This document shows, one piece after another, positions 32,901 through 47,900 of a DNA stretch of 60,000 nucleotides. The notes beneath the pieces were generated by a model that saw nothing but the letters and a program-made list of their open reading frames with translations, had not been told where the DNA came from and made no database searches. Source of the stretch: Antedon mediterranea (lineage: Eukaryota > Echinodermata > Crinoidea > Comatulida > Antedonidae); NCBI RefSeq assembly GCF_964355755.1, contig NC_092673.1:21645001-21705000 (forward strand), in the 5' to 3' direction. The first letter of the stretch is position 1; every line of letters begins with the position of its first letter. The position numbers were made by a program, and so were the translations under genes.

Positions 32901-35900
32901 TGCATTTTTTCAGGTAAATAATATGTTTTTTGACCCAGTTTTTGGACAAAATGAAAAACTATTATGTGACATTAAAATGGCATATTCAACAACAAAAATT
33001 TGAGAAAAAAAATTGTTTTTAGGGGGACAATATATCTTTGAGTCTTTAAGAACTACAACTGTTAAGGACATGGAAGAACAGCTCAATCACCTGAACAAAG
33101 AAAGTAAAAAGGTTGGCCTACAAATGCACAAAGGAAAGACTAAATTTATGACCAACTTCTTGACTCAAGAGACAATAACAATAGACAATCACCAGATTGA
33201 GAAAGTTGACAAATACAAATACATGGGACTCTGAAAATGGTCAACACCACAGAGGAGGAGATATTAACACGTGTAAAAGCAGGTTGGAGAAGCTTCGGGA
33301 TGCACAAGCATATCCTGACCAACCAAGACATTCCCATGTCACTAAGAAGCAGGGTGTACAATCAATGTGTTCTAACAACTATAGTTTATGGGGCAGAGAC
33401 ATGGGCAACAACGAAAGAGATTAAACAAAAATTGACAACAACACAAAGAGCGATGGAAAAAAAAATGGTAAATCTATCAATACGAGACAGAGTAAAGCAT
33501 ACAGTAGTGAGATACGGAAAAGAACAAAAGTCAAAGACATCATGGTAAAGATCAAAGAATTGAAATAGAGATGGGCAGGACACATAGCCAGAAGAGACGA
33601 CAACAGATGACGAAGAGATTGAATGAATGGCAGCCGAGGACAGGGAGAAGAAGAGGACGGCAAAAAAGAAGATGGCGTGACAACGTACATGGAAACGGCA
33701 ACATAGGAAAGATCGGCAAGAAACAGAACTAAATGGAAACAGCTGGAGGAGGCCTTCACACAGCAGTGGGTGAAATAGGCTATGAGATGAGATGAGATAG
33801 GCAGTATATGTCAACAAATAAGTCTTGGTGCTCTCTCCATGATGGTTGTCATATAATGATTTGTATTTCTTTTTATTGTATGTATATATTTTTTCACCAC
33901 TTTGACTAAATTTTTACATTCAAATGTCTTGCTTTTCAGGTAAACCATATTGCCTGTACCTGAGAAATAACCCATTAACAAAATTAAAAATACATTTAAA
34001 AGATGAATGTTCGGCAAAATTTTAATCTCGTTTATCTTCTTATCGTGACTGATGAGTAATTTGTACAGGAAGTGGGTGTTTTTTTCAAAGTTCTTACATT
34101 GATTAAAGAAATATTCCAAAGTAAATGCTGCATCAAGACATCCTCCTACTAATGGATGAAAACCCAATTAACAACATAATTAAGATAATTACTACTTTGA
34201 ATAGTTGCATAAAACATATTTATTTTTAGTTTAAAGTCCTCTTAACAATTATTTTTTGAAATCTTTTGGTTGAATACTCCATTTTAGTGTCACTTAATAG
34301 TTATCCAATTTTACTAAAATCTGGATCAAGAAAAAAAAATAATTTACATGAAATTAATTTAATTAAAAGCAAAAAATACCTAAATTGTCTGTCAGACAAT
34401 GGTTTTTTTTGTGTTAAATTTAAGTCTTTCTTTTGTCTTTTTACAAGTGAAATATTTATTGTTGTTGATTTCTTTTCTACAGAAGTGAATAACTTTATTA
34501 AAACTGCAAAATGGTTGAATATTAGATCATCTAGCATTGGTAAACTATTGTTGAAAATTTGTATGGATAAAATGTTTATACCAAAGTATTTGGTAATCAT
34601 TTGATACTGTAAATAAAGTGATTACAAGAAGCTAATTACTGTGTACCAGCAGTAGGGTATCAAATATTGAGTGTTTGACATTCCAATTTAGTAATCAGAA
34701 AATCAATCAATGGTCAATTTACTATGACCACTTTCTGACCTACATTAGCCACTGTATTTACATTGCCTCAAATGGTTCAACTGTCAATTTCAATTTAATT
34801 TCTTTCAGGCAGTTATGCAAAGAGGTGTCTCTTATACCCTTCACATTCGCAAACACATTTCCCTCTCTTTTGTACCATAACAATTGCTGTTTTATGCAAT
34901 TTTATAATTTCATTTTTTTACTGTATACTATGGAACGCCGTTTACGCAACATTTTGATGATATGAATTTTATGACGCGATATGTGAATGAAATGCATCGA
35001 TATGAATTAAATGGTGCGATATATGAATGAAATGTTTTGAATTGAATGCTTTGAATTGAATATTTTGAATGAAATGTTTTGAATGAAATGTTTTGAATGA
35101 AATGTTTTGAATGAAATGTTTTGAATGAAATGTTTTGAATGAAATGTTTTGAATGAAATGTTTTGAATGAAATGTTTTGAATGAAATGTTTTGAATGAAA
35201 TGTTTGAATTGAATTGAAAAGTCGAACTATTGGTGGCGTATGTCATTCTCGCTCGCGATTATTTTCTCAACCTCTTAGGCCTAAGCCTGGGTACCCTCAT
35301 CTCCTTTCTTCCACGCTGCCTTTACAGAGAATCCTAACAGACCTGGGTTCGGAAATATGTATTCCAATGTTTCAGGTCTGTTAGGGAGTCTCTGTAAAGG
35401 ATTCATATTGATGACAGCGTTGAAAGGAGATGAGGGTACCCATGCTTAGGCCTATTAAGAGGTTGAAAAAAAATCGCGAGCGGGAATGACATACGCCGCC
35501 AATAGTTTGACTTTTCAATTCAATTCAAACATTTCATTCAAAACATTTAATTCAAAACATTTCATTCAAAACATTTCATTCAAAACATTTTATTCAAAAC
35601 ATTCAATTCAAAACATTTCATTCAAAACATTTCATTCAAAACATTCAATTCAAAGCATTCAATTCAAAACATTTCATTCATATATCACGCCATTCAATTC
35701 ATATCGATGCATTTCATTCACATATCGCGTCATAAAATTCATATCATCGAAATGTTGCGTAAACGGCGTTCCATAGTATACTGTACATACCCTCCTACCA
35801 GCATCTACATGCAGTACAGTACCTAGATACCTACCAACTTTATGGGCAGATCCATGGAAAAGATTCAACTTTAAAGCACTTAATTTTACACTTTTATGGC

Positions 35901-38900
35901 CACTTCCCCATCCCCCACCCCTCCTACCTTATTTAAAATTGACCTAGCTAACAACCTCCTTCAATCAACATATCTGACTACCCCTCCCAGCTATTGGACC
36001 CACCAGGGATTAACACTATTGTATCTCATTTTCCATTTTTCAGGCCATTTCTCCATTTCTCACCCCTCCCACCCTATTTAAAAATCCTGGTTACAATTGC
36101 CTATCTAGCTATAAAACCCCTCCTACCAATCTCCTAACTATTGGACCCACCATTAATACTATTGAAGTTTCATTGACCTAACTTGGTTATACATCAGATA
36201 GCAATGTTACATTGTACATACCAAGCAGTATTAACTGTATAGTGATTTATAGAACTTGATCCTGGGGAAGACAATATACCATATATTATTGGTCTTTGGA
36301 ATGTACAACTGAGATGTTTTTATAAAAATTGTCACAATGTTTTTATTTTAAAGTTTAATAAATTTCCAACCTGGGAGAGAGTGAAATGTAATAGATAGCC
36401 CTGCAATAAATTAAAACTATATTTATTTTGTGTATGTAAAATCATCCTTTATTTCAAATAAAAAAACATAAGAATGTAACAAACATCCCAGGTCACAGCT
36501 TGGAGGACCATGATGCAGGGAAAAATAAGACAACAAATACAAAACATTTAAAATGTAAAAATAGTAGAAAACACATCAAAAAGGCATAAAAATGAGTGTC
36601 ATAAAAAAAAAATGCAGTTGGAAATTACATTATTTATTGTTATTATTATATATATAACCTTAATATGATTTAATCTATAATAACAAAATAATGTATACCA
36701 AGGACAAATTTGTGGTAACCGGATAAAAGGCAGCGCAAAATAACCGGTTAAAAACACCCATTCCATTCGGTGTTAGAACGCCATTTAACCGATTAATGCT
36801 GGACAACTTTTAGCTGCAACACAAAATAACGGTTATTTGAGTGACAGCTGCTGACCCTGAGTCAACTACACGACAGTAACGTTTGAATTAACCACCAGGT
36901 CCAATTGCATTTTGGGTAACGATTTTTGTCGTCCACCCATTGATTTAACTGGTTATATAGCAGGACCGCAATCTTGTTATTTTTAATCCATTTTAAAATA
37001 AACAGTTAATTTGCGTTATGCAGCAGAAACAGACCCCCAGTAGACTTGTTGGGTAACTTGTACCATTTCGACTCATCAATGAAGTCTCAGATAAGGTGGT
37101 TGAACTCAAAATTAATTTCATTTTTTATCAAATTGACAGTTTATAAAATCATTAAATTCTCAAAGGGCAAAAATACATTCCAATCTCCCTTTGAAATATT
37201 TGATTTTATGAGAAAGTTATGTTGCTTTGAAGGAGCAGTTGTAGCAATATTAGATCATAAGGATTAAAACAATAACATTCTATTGTCCATCGTTGCAGCG
37301 ACATCGGTGGAGTACCTAAGCCTTTAATCTCATAATGGTCCTTATATTTTCCCATTTATCATTTGTGTTTCTAAGGGAATATTTGTCATGACAAGAAAAG
37401 AAGTATTTTTGATGTTTATAGCTACACTGATATTGATTGATTAATAATTGTATTGAATACTGTATGTACACTCTTAAGTTCAATCTAAAATGTTAAATAA
37501 TAGGTTTGACGGTATCTTTATTCATTCATTAAAAAAAACATACTAAAAACTGATACAGTAAAATATGGAGGAACTGACATATTTTTTACAGCAGTCATAA
37601 TATAAAATAGTTAAACAAATATTTTTAATGAATAAAAGCATATAAAAAATAATTTAAGGTTTTAAAATATTTGTTATGATACTGATATGATCTCTCTTTA
37701 GTACTAGTAGTAGGCCTATAGTTCTTATAAAACTAATAGTATTTTATCAGGTACTGTACCAGAGCTCTTTACAATCAAAAAAAGGAAAGCTTGTATTATT
37801 TCATAGGTGTATTTCTCCATCAAGTTGCCTTTGGATATCTCGACATGATATCGTTCTTCGTAGAATCCAAAAGCTTATTACGATTGGAATGCACCTAGTA
37901 CAAGGCCATCAGCACTAGTAATAGTATAGGTTGTCATTTTAGTTATCAATTATGACCTTAAACATACATCCTCGTTCATGTGACCCGTCATGTGACAATT
38001 AATATAATATTTTAGTATATTATTTTCTTTTCTTCACTCTCCAGTTACTTCTCTCGGTTGCTATTCTTAACCAGTTGTTTTCCTCGGGTCATTTCTCTAT
38101 CCCATTTAGCCTCTTTTCCTTTATACTATTCTTAGTTGCCAAACTGTAGTCCTGAGAAGGAATTAGATTGTCAATTTTTAATCAAATCTTTATCATTTCT
38201 CATTTAAAAAAATACAGTAAAATGTGATCTTTGCTTTGAATATAACAAGTTAATTATTGACAATTAAAAGTTTGTGTATTCATTTTCTGTGGTTTGTCGT
38301 GAGAATATTAAGCCAAACAAAGCAGAAATACTATCATTATTATTAGGTCTTGTGTTATTAGCTATTAATTTACAGGTTGTGTCCCAAGGCAAACGTTGAT
38401 TATGTCATTGTCTTCAAATTTGTCGGGAGGTAATTAAATTGCTCAGTCATTCAGAAAAGTGCTTTTTGTTTCCTGTAGGCTTACTTCTGCAGTAGGCTTG
38501 AGTTTAAGACGAAATACTCACAAGCTTTAAAATTAGTTCTTTGTTTATAAATAAATAAATGAAATATACCTCAAACTTTCATTGTATTATTTTTAAGCTC
38601 TGTCACTATCAAAATTTATGTGAAAAAAATGGGATGTGCCCATATAAGGATATGATGATGTTATATCAATACCATATTTGGGCATATCACTACCAATTTG
38701 AACACATCACACTTTTTTTGTCGAACTAGTTTAATAGTGTAGACAGAGTTTTAGAGTTAGAATAAAACTGTTGAATTATAACAGAATGAAAAGGATGTTA
38801 ATTCCATCAGATGAAATGTGTTAATTTTTACCGGTGTTGTCTGAATATGGCATGTACCAGATTTTGTCATAAAAGAAAGGTGTCCTGATAGGATTTGTAA

Positions 38901-41900
38901 AATAGGTATTAAACTGTGCGTGTACCTTAATAGCCTTGTCATGATTGTCTATAATCAATAATCTATGAATCGGATTATTGATTGCGAGCTTCCAGCTATC
39001 TGGTACATTACACTGCACTATTAAAGTTGGTTTTATTTGTATTGGTATGAAATTCTACCATGCATAAAATATACCTGATGCACTCCTACAGTCATTTAAT
39101 ATGAAACATTAATTTACCAGTACACTCTTACTTAATTTTAATGTCATTTACCATAGGCTTCCGTGATTGTAATATTATTAACTAGACTTTTAATTTGATT
39201 TGTCAGGTCTGATATTTATACATAACAGTATACATTTAAGCATACCATGTTATGTCCTGTTTTTAAAGCCACATTCACACAAAAGCATACCATGTTATGT
39301 CCAGTTTTTAAAACCACATTCACACAAAAGCATACCATGTTATGTCCTGTTTTTAAAGCCGCATTCACACAAAAGCATACCATGTTATGTCCCGTATTTA
39401 AACCACATTCACACAAAAGAATTATACGATTTTCCATTATGAAACAAAGGATCCCATCCTCCGTTTTATGAAATTGTGATGTATATTTAGGAACCAAAGA
39501 AGCACGGATTATTATATTGGTTGCGGATGATTGATGGAGACACAATCAATTATTTGGTCAATCATTTACAAAACTAAGTTTCAAATGAAATGAAAAGTTT
39601 TTTATTTTTAAAAACTGTGTGTCAAATTTTACAATTTGAGTATCAATATACTTTAGATTGTAAATCAATTATTATTTATTAATAATTTTCTATTCCATAA
39701 ACACCATGCCTATTTTTATCCATATATACATTTTGTCACGCACATGTGACAAGTTTACTCGACCTGATAAACACTTCCTCATCCATCACATCATTATTTT
39801 ACGTTATTGAAATTATCCTCGTTAATTGAAAATGAAGCTGTGTAAATCCCAGTTGATTGAAAGTAAAGCTAAATGATAACTCTGCAGCTATGTGTAAACA
39901 GACTTCATTTCTAAATTCAGTTTGTTACAAATCATACAATGATCACCTCAAGGCTTTTGTACTACACAGTTAATGAGATCGCATTAAAATTGCCATTTGC
40001 ATTTTTTTATTATATTGTTTTATTTTATTGTAGCTGATGTTTTATTTTACTGTTTGTTTTCTGCAGTTGTGTTTGCGTCGGAGTTGAGTAGGTTGTGGGT
40101 TCAAGTCCCACCCAAGAATTACTTGTTCTCAATTACTTAGTTTAATGTGCAAATTATGTCAGAGTAGGGCAAACAACAATATGGAGTGACTGGGTGCAGA
40201 ATCTGTTTGGGCTTTAGCCTATTCTCACTTCTTATTCATTTTAAACCAAATTTATTATTAATACCAATAAATTATGTTTGAAGTACATGGTTTCAAGCTG
40301 TTTTCCTCTTACATTGTTATTGATATTTAATCAGAAACTTTTCCCCAGGTATAATCCCACCCCCCTAGAACACAAAATTGGGTCAACTTTGGGGATGGGA
40401 CTATACCTGGGGAAAGCCTGGTTTAGGAAAAAAATAATCATGGTAAGCATTTCTTGTAAAAACTCATCTGCACTGGCTAGAGAGAGGCCTACATCTAGAC
40501 CAAAAGTCAATACTTGGACTATACCCAGGGATATGCCTGTTTGTGAAATCAGACATAAAGAAGGGGGTGGGATTAGACCCGAAGTGGGATTATACCCGAG
40601 AATATACGGTATTTTATATAGGGTGATGGTTAACCCAAAGTTTATATATATATATAAATCCAAAGGCAAATTACTGAAAAAATGACAATGCTGTGGGTAT
40701 CAGTGGCTGAATCTCAATAGAGATACAAAAAAAAAACGAAAAAGCTAAATCAAAACGATAAAGTATTAAACAGCCAGAAAAATGAGCAGAGCTTTCGGGC
40801 AACGTCACTAGCCCTTCATCAGTGCAAGTGATATATATATATATATATATATATAGTAGAATTATCTAGAATTATTTTTACACATCTTCATTACAATATC
40901 GTCCCCTTGTTATTGATTGTATCTTTTCTTTTTTGTTACATTATATTTTTTTTCTTTACAGTTTGTTTCCTTGGATTAGCACATGGTAGTTTTTTTTCTA
41001 AGGACGGTCATTTCTATTGCCCGGAGGATTACCTGGAAAAATATGGAACTAAATGCAACGCGTGTCAAGATTTTGTGGAAGGAGAAGTGGTTTCCGCTCT
41101 TGGTAACACTTACCATAAAGAATGCTTTGTTTGCGGCAGATGTGGGTAAGATCACATTATGAAATGTTTTTGTTTTCTTACACGTTAAGCAGTTGCGGCA
41201 GTAATAATATTCCTATATCACCTTTATTTGTTTGTTTACTGTATATGTCACGTAGAGGTTGTGGCTGTTTATATTTTGATATACAGTGGAACTGTCAATT
41301 TCATTAGTGGTGTATTGTCAGTTAGTCCATCAATAACATATTATCTGTACCAAGACCGTCATTTTAGAATTTTCTTACCAGTGTTTAGCATTGGATCACA
41401 AGAGTTTTTCCTTACGTTTGCCTCTCCAACCAAGTGTAAATGGGTACCTACACAATTGAAGTGCTGATTACTATTGCATAATTATGCGAGCTGTCCATGT
41501 GTCCAATGACCAGGGTAATAATGTGAAGATTGACATATAATTGTTAGGCCTCAGGTGCGGATTGAGAGGGGACTAAACAGGCTTTAGCACCCACTACAAT
41601 TTAACAGCTATAACATTTTTCTGCAACCCGACAGATTGTTTTTATTATGTATGAAATATTTAGCTCCCCCCTCCTATTCTATAATGCTGGATCCACCCCA
41701 GGGCCTGGTACCCTGAACATCTCAATATCTTGAAAATCTCATCATTTTATCTTGAGTTAGACATTCTAGTTTGAAGACAATTTGTAAAATGAAACGTAAA
41801 TTCTGCCAAAATTTTAAGTGCATTTCATTTTACTATTGCAAAATACAAGGTATCGCATTTAAGGCAATCAATATTGCCATCATCAAAGACGGTAAAAGTA

Positions 41901-44900
41901 TAATGGATGTTTATTAAAGTGAACGTTTTTTTCTGTTTGCAACAAAGTAATAAGATATGATATTCCTTTGCCTAGTTGAATACGGTAGTTGTTACTCCTG
42001 TTCAACCACAATTTTAACATAATCTTTTAGAAAATAAAACAAAAATTTTAAACGACTACAGTATTGTCTACAGTATATGCGTCAACATTTAGCGTTAATT
42101 ATGAAAATTATCTTGAAAACTTTAATGGCAAGGTCATAAAACACCATATTTCTTTTTTTATTCAAATGCGTTATGTTAAATCTTTCTACGTACAGTATGT
42201 AGTATGTACACGTTGAAATTACAACCAAACAACATTGTAGGCTACTTTAGAACTTTAACTGCAGAATTTTTTGTTTTGGTTTGTTAGAAGTGCTTGTTTT
42301 CTTGTGCATTTTTTATATTAATTCAGCTGGACATCATGCTGTGTACACTGTACTCCTCTCTACCGCTTCAAGATGTGTACGACAGGTTGTCATGGCAATG
42401 TCGTAGATTATAGTTGAATTCGTGCTGATGAATAAAACTTATTAACACATTAATACCTGAATAGAATTTGATTTTGGAATTGTTTTAATTTGATTAATTG
42501 TAAATGAAAGCAAGATCACTAAAAGATAATACTAAACTGTTTTTTTAAATCTTTTTTTCTGTTGCGTGCCTCACTTACCTGGATAAACTGACATTGCCGT
42601 TTCCCTCCGATGAGGAGAACATGTATGTATGAGTTTACCTGGGTTGCCCACATGGGTTACCCACATGAAGGTGTGGCACTGTCATAGAGGAATATTCAAA
42701 GTTGTTGTTTCTTTAAGAGTTATGTTCTCTCCTTGTAGGAGAATGGCGTATGTCAGTTTATCCAGGTAGTCGGTGTGCATAGAGTACCAACACCCCTGGT
42801 GTGTGTATTATTTGGTATTAATTACAGTTTTGTTTGTAGTTAAAACTTGTTTTTTTTCAAATATAATTTACTTTTTCATTCTTTGTAGATTTGATTTATT
42901 TTCTTTTAGTTTTATTTTTGTTTGTTTTTGTTTTACCCTTCTTTCTCTGACAGGTGCCCTCTTTCAGGTGGTGTTGAGGTGTCATATGAACGACAGAACG
43001 ATAGTTATTTTTGTGTTGAATGTCGTTCATGCAGCGTCTGTAGGTTTGTAATTTGCATCCACAAACAATGTTAATATTTAGAGCTCACTTTAAAAAAAAC
43101 TGCTCAGCTATTAATACCATTTTGCAGTCATAAACTTTAGTATCCACAAACAATGTTAATATTTAGAACGCAACTATAAAACTGCTCAGCTATTAATACC
43201 ATTTTGCAGTCATAATTTTAGTACTTCATATCGTAGAAAAGCAAATAAATTTATAGTCATATCTGCAAAATATTAACATTTCATAGCTGCAAGTTTGATG
43301 TGGTAGGTTTAGTGCATTACTAACATAATTTCTTTAATATTCACATAAGATACAATACAGTAACCAATATATTATAACGGACATTTATTTGTCTTGCCTG
43401 TTTTTATTTAGGTATTTTTTTATTGCACCTTATTTATAGAGGGTGACCCTAAACAGCGTATGCTGACAATCAAGGGGCCTCTTGATAAGTTATGATAAAG
43501 TTGTTGTGTGTGTGTACAAGTACATTGGGGTAAACCCCTACTCGTCTCGAAAGATGTACTAGGTTCTTTAAAGTGCATTCAGATGTGTACACTGGACCTA
43601 CGGTTTATAGTCCTTATCCAAGAAGACTCTTTCTACCACCAGAACCACTCAGGCTTGAACCCTTGCTGATGTTCCACTGTCTTAACCGCTTGTCCACCCA
43701 CTCACTATGTGAGTACTATGTTTCCCAGAATGGATGAGGATGCATTAAAAGGCTACGTCTGTGAATAAATGTTAGCGTTTACTAGCAAATACAATTCCTA
43801 GAATTTGAAAATGATGAGGATTCCAGATGTAATAGAGAAGAGAGCACGTCATATTGTATACTCGGTCACTAATTTAAATTATACAAAATTTTGTTTATTT
43901 TCTTCCGAAATAAAGAATTGAATTGAATAATTTCAATTGAATGCTACTTGAACTAGAATTTAAATATGGTTTAGATGCTACTGTACTGTAAATTTCAAGA
44001 GAGATGTGTAGCTAAACTCAATTTTATTAGCTGGAAACTAATAACTTACCTTGTATATAACTTTTTTTTTGTATCAAGGAGAATGCTACATAATTGTAAA
44101 TGCACACAACTTTTTCAATGAAAATTGATGGCATATAATATTCCAATGTACAATAACTAATTATCTAGGTTGAATGCTATACTTTATCATCAGTGTTCCT
44201 GTTAAATCTGTATCATCTGTTTATAATTGATTTTAAAAAATGTCCCTGTGTATTTAAAAATCATGCTTCCATGTTAAGCAAAATAATTTACCCTTGGTTT
44301 TCAAGACATTAAAAAATGCCAAACATGTCATAATCAAGGTATTGTATTATTTCATGCGTTTGTTTTTGCACATTTTTGCTTAATCCATAAATTCAGAAAA
44401 GGACTCATTGAATCTCTAATTTTAATTATCCAGAGGGACACTGGTGGAAATCCAAAGTGGTGTGGTATATTTTAATTATTTTATATTTTTTCCACTATCT
44501 TTTTGGGCGTGGTCATAGGCAAAGTTTTATACTGTCTTTCTGTGATTTTTTTTGGCTGCTCGAAATCTTTTCCCCCAAATATGCAAAATGGATTAACACC
44601 CTTGTAGAAAGAATGCTTCTCTCCATCCCCCACACTCTCCTTTTCCTAAATTATGATTAAAATAATGATGATGAAAAAGCAAATAAATTTGTACACACCA
44701 TAAACAGCCCCAATAAGCATCCCTTCCCTTTTTTTTTACAATCTGGATATACAACTGTTCCCAAATCAATTTTTTTTTAAAGTGATGCAGAACTGGTTAT
44801 TTTTATGTAAGTTGCCTGGACCTCTTTGTACCCCTGTACATCACCGCAATACTGATGATGGGGCCGGATGTAGGAGAATGAGTCACCATTAGACCATGCC

Positions 44901-47900
44901 CATGGCTGTTCACTAATGAGGATAAAGACACTAATTAACGAAGAATAAGTTAACGAATTGCACTGGTAATCAGATATCTAAATTGTCGTCTTTCAGTGTT
45001 CCGATGGCCCCAGGTGAGAAGGTCACATACAATGGGTCGGATGTTTTGTGTGGTAATTGTGTCGCAAGAGAAGAACTTTTGTCATCCTCCTCGTCCTCAT
45101 CGAGTAAAGCAACACCTCCGACAATGAAGAAAGCTACCAAAGTTACTAATGCAAGTGATGAAAACACAAGTAAGTAAATTCAGTATTCTTTTAGATTTAT
45201 TCTCTGTCAATGCCTGTCTGTAAAAAAAAATGTTCTTGAAGCATCAGCTATAACAGTGTTGTAACGGCTATGAGCGCTCACTGGCTAAACCCAGGGCTAA
45301 GCTTATGGGGCTCTTGAGCAGGGCCCAGAACAAAAACGGGCATTAAAATATGTCGAAAAAGTCTAAAATCTCCCAAGGCCTCCAGCGTTAGAGGGCCACT
45401 TAGGGTTCCTAAACCAGGGGCCCCAGGTCTCTATGTTACGCCACTATCTATAATACAAAGCCTTTGTTGCGATACCGTAAGAAAGTAGATGGAAGGGTAC
45501 AATCATTTATACAAAAGGTTAATTTGTGCATGTACACTGTTCCGTTGTATTGTTGGATATACTGTTTTTCCACACCCCCACAATGAAAACTTGCTGTTAG
45601 TAGGCCGTCTACAGTCAATTTTTTATTTGGGTGAACAAATATGTATGCATTTTGGAATATTTAGTTAAATCAATTCATTCTTTCATCAGTGGGAAATAAT
45701 TTCCATTTATTGTCATATGCATATAAAATATACATAGAAATTATATTTGCTCTGAGATATACAAAAAAAGATAAATAAAAACAATTCTAAAGTATCACAT
45801 CACTCTCGTACACTACTGACAAGCATTCAGTGCTCCAATGGCAGCTGGATAAAAACCTATTTGTAAGAGAAATGATGGACCGGTAAACGTCTACCTGCCA
45901 TATAACACCTATACATTATGTAATACATTTGCGACCTTTTTTACCCTGGAAAAAATATTAGTTTTTTAAAAACTTTAAAAGTTAAGTAAAAATGTTGGTA
46001 GTGTTCTCACTGCCTTGTAAATTATTTGAATTTAAAAAAAAATATTCAAACCAGTTACCATTGCAACATATTATTAGCTATAACGTTATTACGGTATGTG
46101 AAGTAACCTAGTGCTTTCATAACTAGACAAGCTACAATCAATATTTACTGTCATATTTCAAATTTAAATAATTGTTTGATTTATAGCTCCAATTTAAATC
46201 CCATAATCTAATCAATTGCATTTCTTTTTGAGTTAATCTACTTTGCCCACCTCGCTAAATGAAAGGTTTCGCTACTAATGTTAAATTAAGTATACGTAAT
46301 TATTTTATAATGTCCAGTAAAAGCCATGATGTAATGGTTAATTAATCCAAGACTTTATGCAGAGAATACATCTGGGAGTTTTAATTCAATGCAACTGCCT
46401 ATGTACTATTGCAGTTACTGTTAAATAGCATTATATTAGTATTTGATTATGTACAGTATTGTATTTATCTATTGTAAATGAACTTCATCCAAAACGCACG
46501 ATCTGAATCGACTTGACGTTACTTAATAGAGTCGCTTATTGATTTTTTTTTTATTATGAAATTCTATCAATTGTAAATTGAAATGTGAATGTGAATGAAT
46601 TTAAAACTAATCTACATGAAATATTTGCTGTTACAGTACTACCTACATTGTTATTGATCATCAAATTTACTGTTTGAATATGCCATAGTGAATAGACTAA
46701 CAAATTATTGTAGTACTGTAGTAGTAATTGTGTTTAGTATACATAGTAGCCAGGATGCGATTTGTTTTTTTTGCGTACATAAGTTGGAGACCCCTTATGT
46801 AAAAGATAGCCGAACTACTTCCTAAATATAATGAAATAATCTCTGTAAAGTAAAAAGATGTTGCTCATGAGATTCGAACCCATACATCAACATGTAGAGT
46901 CCATAGTTTAATCCACTCGACTACACAAATGGATCGACAGAAAGCATTTGCATTGGCGAATTGTAGTTAGCTCAATTCTGACATCACACCTTATGGATAT
47001 GACTAATGAATATTCATGTTTATTTTGTGACGTTTCATGAGGGGTCCCAAGTTATATACAAAAACAGGGGGGTTTCCCTCCACAAACATGACACCTTCAT
47101 ACCCACATACCAGACAAGAGACTAATATTTAGCTCCAATCATTATCAGTTATTTTTCTGTACTATAGTTTGACAGGGCGCCTTTTTTCCTGCACTTTTCT
47201 ACTACTAAGATATAAAATATACAATAGATTTTTATTAACAACCTTAATTAGAGAAAACTGGTTGTTCAACAGACTTTTGAGGATAATTGGCTATTTACTA
47301 TATTTATACTACATAATATGTTGCAAGTTTCCTTTTCTCTCATACTGTTTCTGACAATAGTTTATATTGTGTCTGAGGAACCTTGCTATTTGACAAAGCT
47401 GAAACATAAACATTACCTAATTGTATAATGCCAACCATCTCTTTTCATAGCCTACTCATTACACAGAGCACATCAAAACACATTCACGCTGCAACTGACG
47501 TGTGTTTACATATTAACAATACTTGTCCACAGATGCGCAGATTTACGGCTTGTTGAGTATACAAACGCTATTAATATACCTTGACAGATGCTGTCTGCTG
47601 TACAGTTTAATATAACAAGTACAGTTTAATATAACAAGTCACATTGTGCGTCGTATATATTAGCCAGGCACATATTAACAATGATTTAGTACATATATAT
47701 ATACATTTCTATTTATTAAATGTGGAATTGCAGGTTTTATGTTTTACTTTGAAACTAATCTAATTCCTTTTTAAATGCATTTAAAAATAGCTCCTGTAGC
47801 CTTATAGGCAAGGAGTTATTTGTATTTAAACACTAGTAGAATCATCAATGGAGTCATCATTTCATAACCTGTTTCAGCACTTGGTTGTATTTAACTTATA

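Noticed and set aside
33386-33817. Minus-strand 143-codon ORF
   Set aside because: It is the antisense shadow of the retrotransposon reverse transcriptase fragment.
35007-35776. Repetitive ORFs on both strands (SFKTFHSKHFIQN units)
   Set aside because: They come from the 14-bp tandem repeats in the arms of the foldback element.
39200-39545. Repetitive ORFs on both strands
   Set aside because: They come from four copies of a 45-bp repeat whose length is a multiple of three.
40278-40685. 135-codon ORF as a gene
   Set aside because: It lies over an inverted-repeat element, has a mirror ORF on the other strand, and shows no domain.
42773-43051. 92-codon ORF overlapping cassette exon A
   Set aside because: It reads the exon in the wrong frame. 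The abLIM frame fixed by exon 3 gives the LIM ligands.
46865-46925. Functional tRNA gene on the minus strand
   Set aside because: A- and B-box-like motifs are present, but the acceptor stem does not pair, so a SINE head is more likely.
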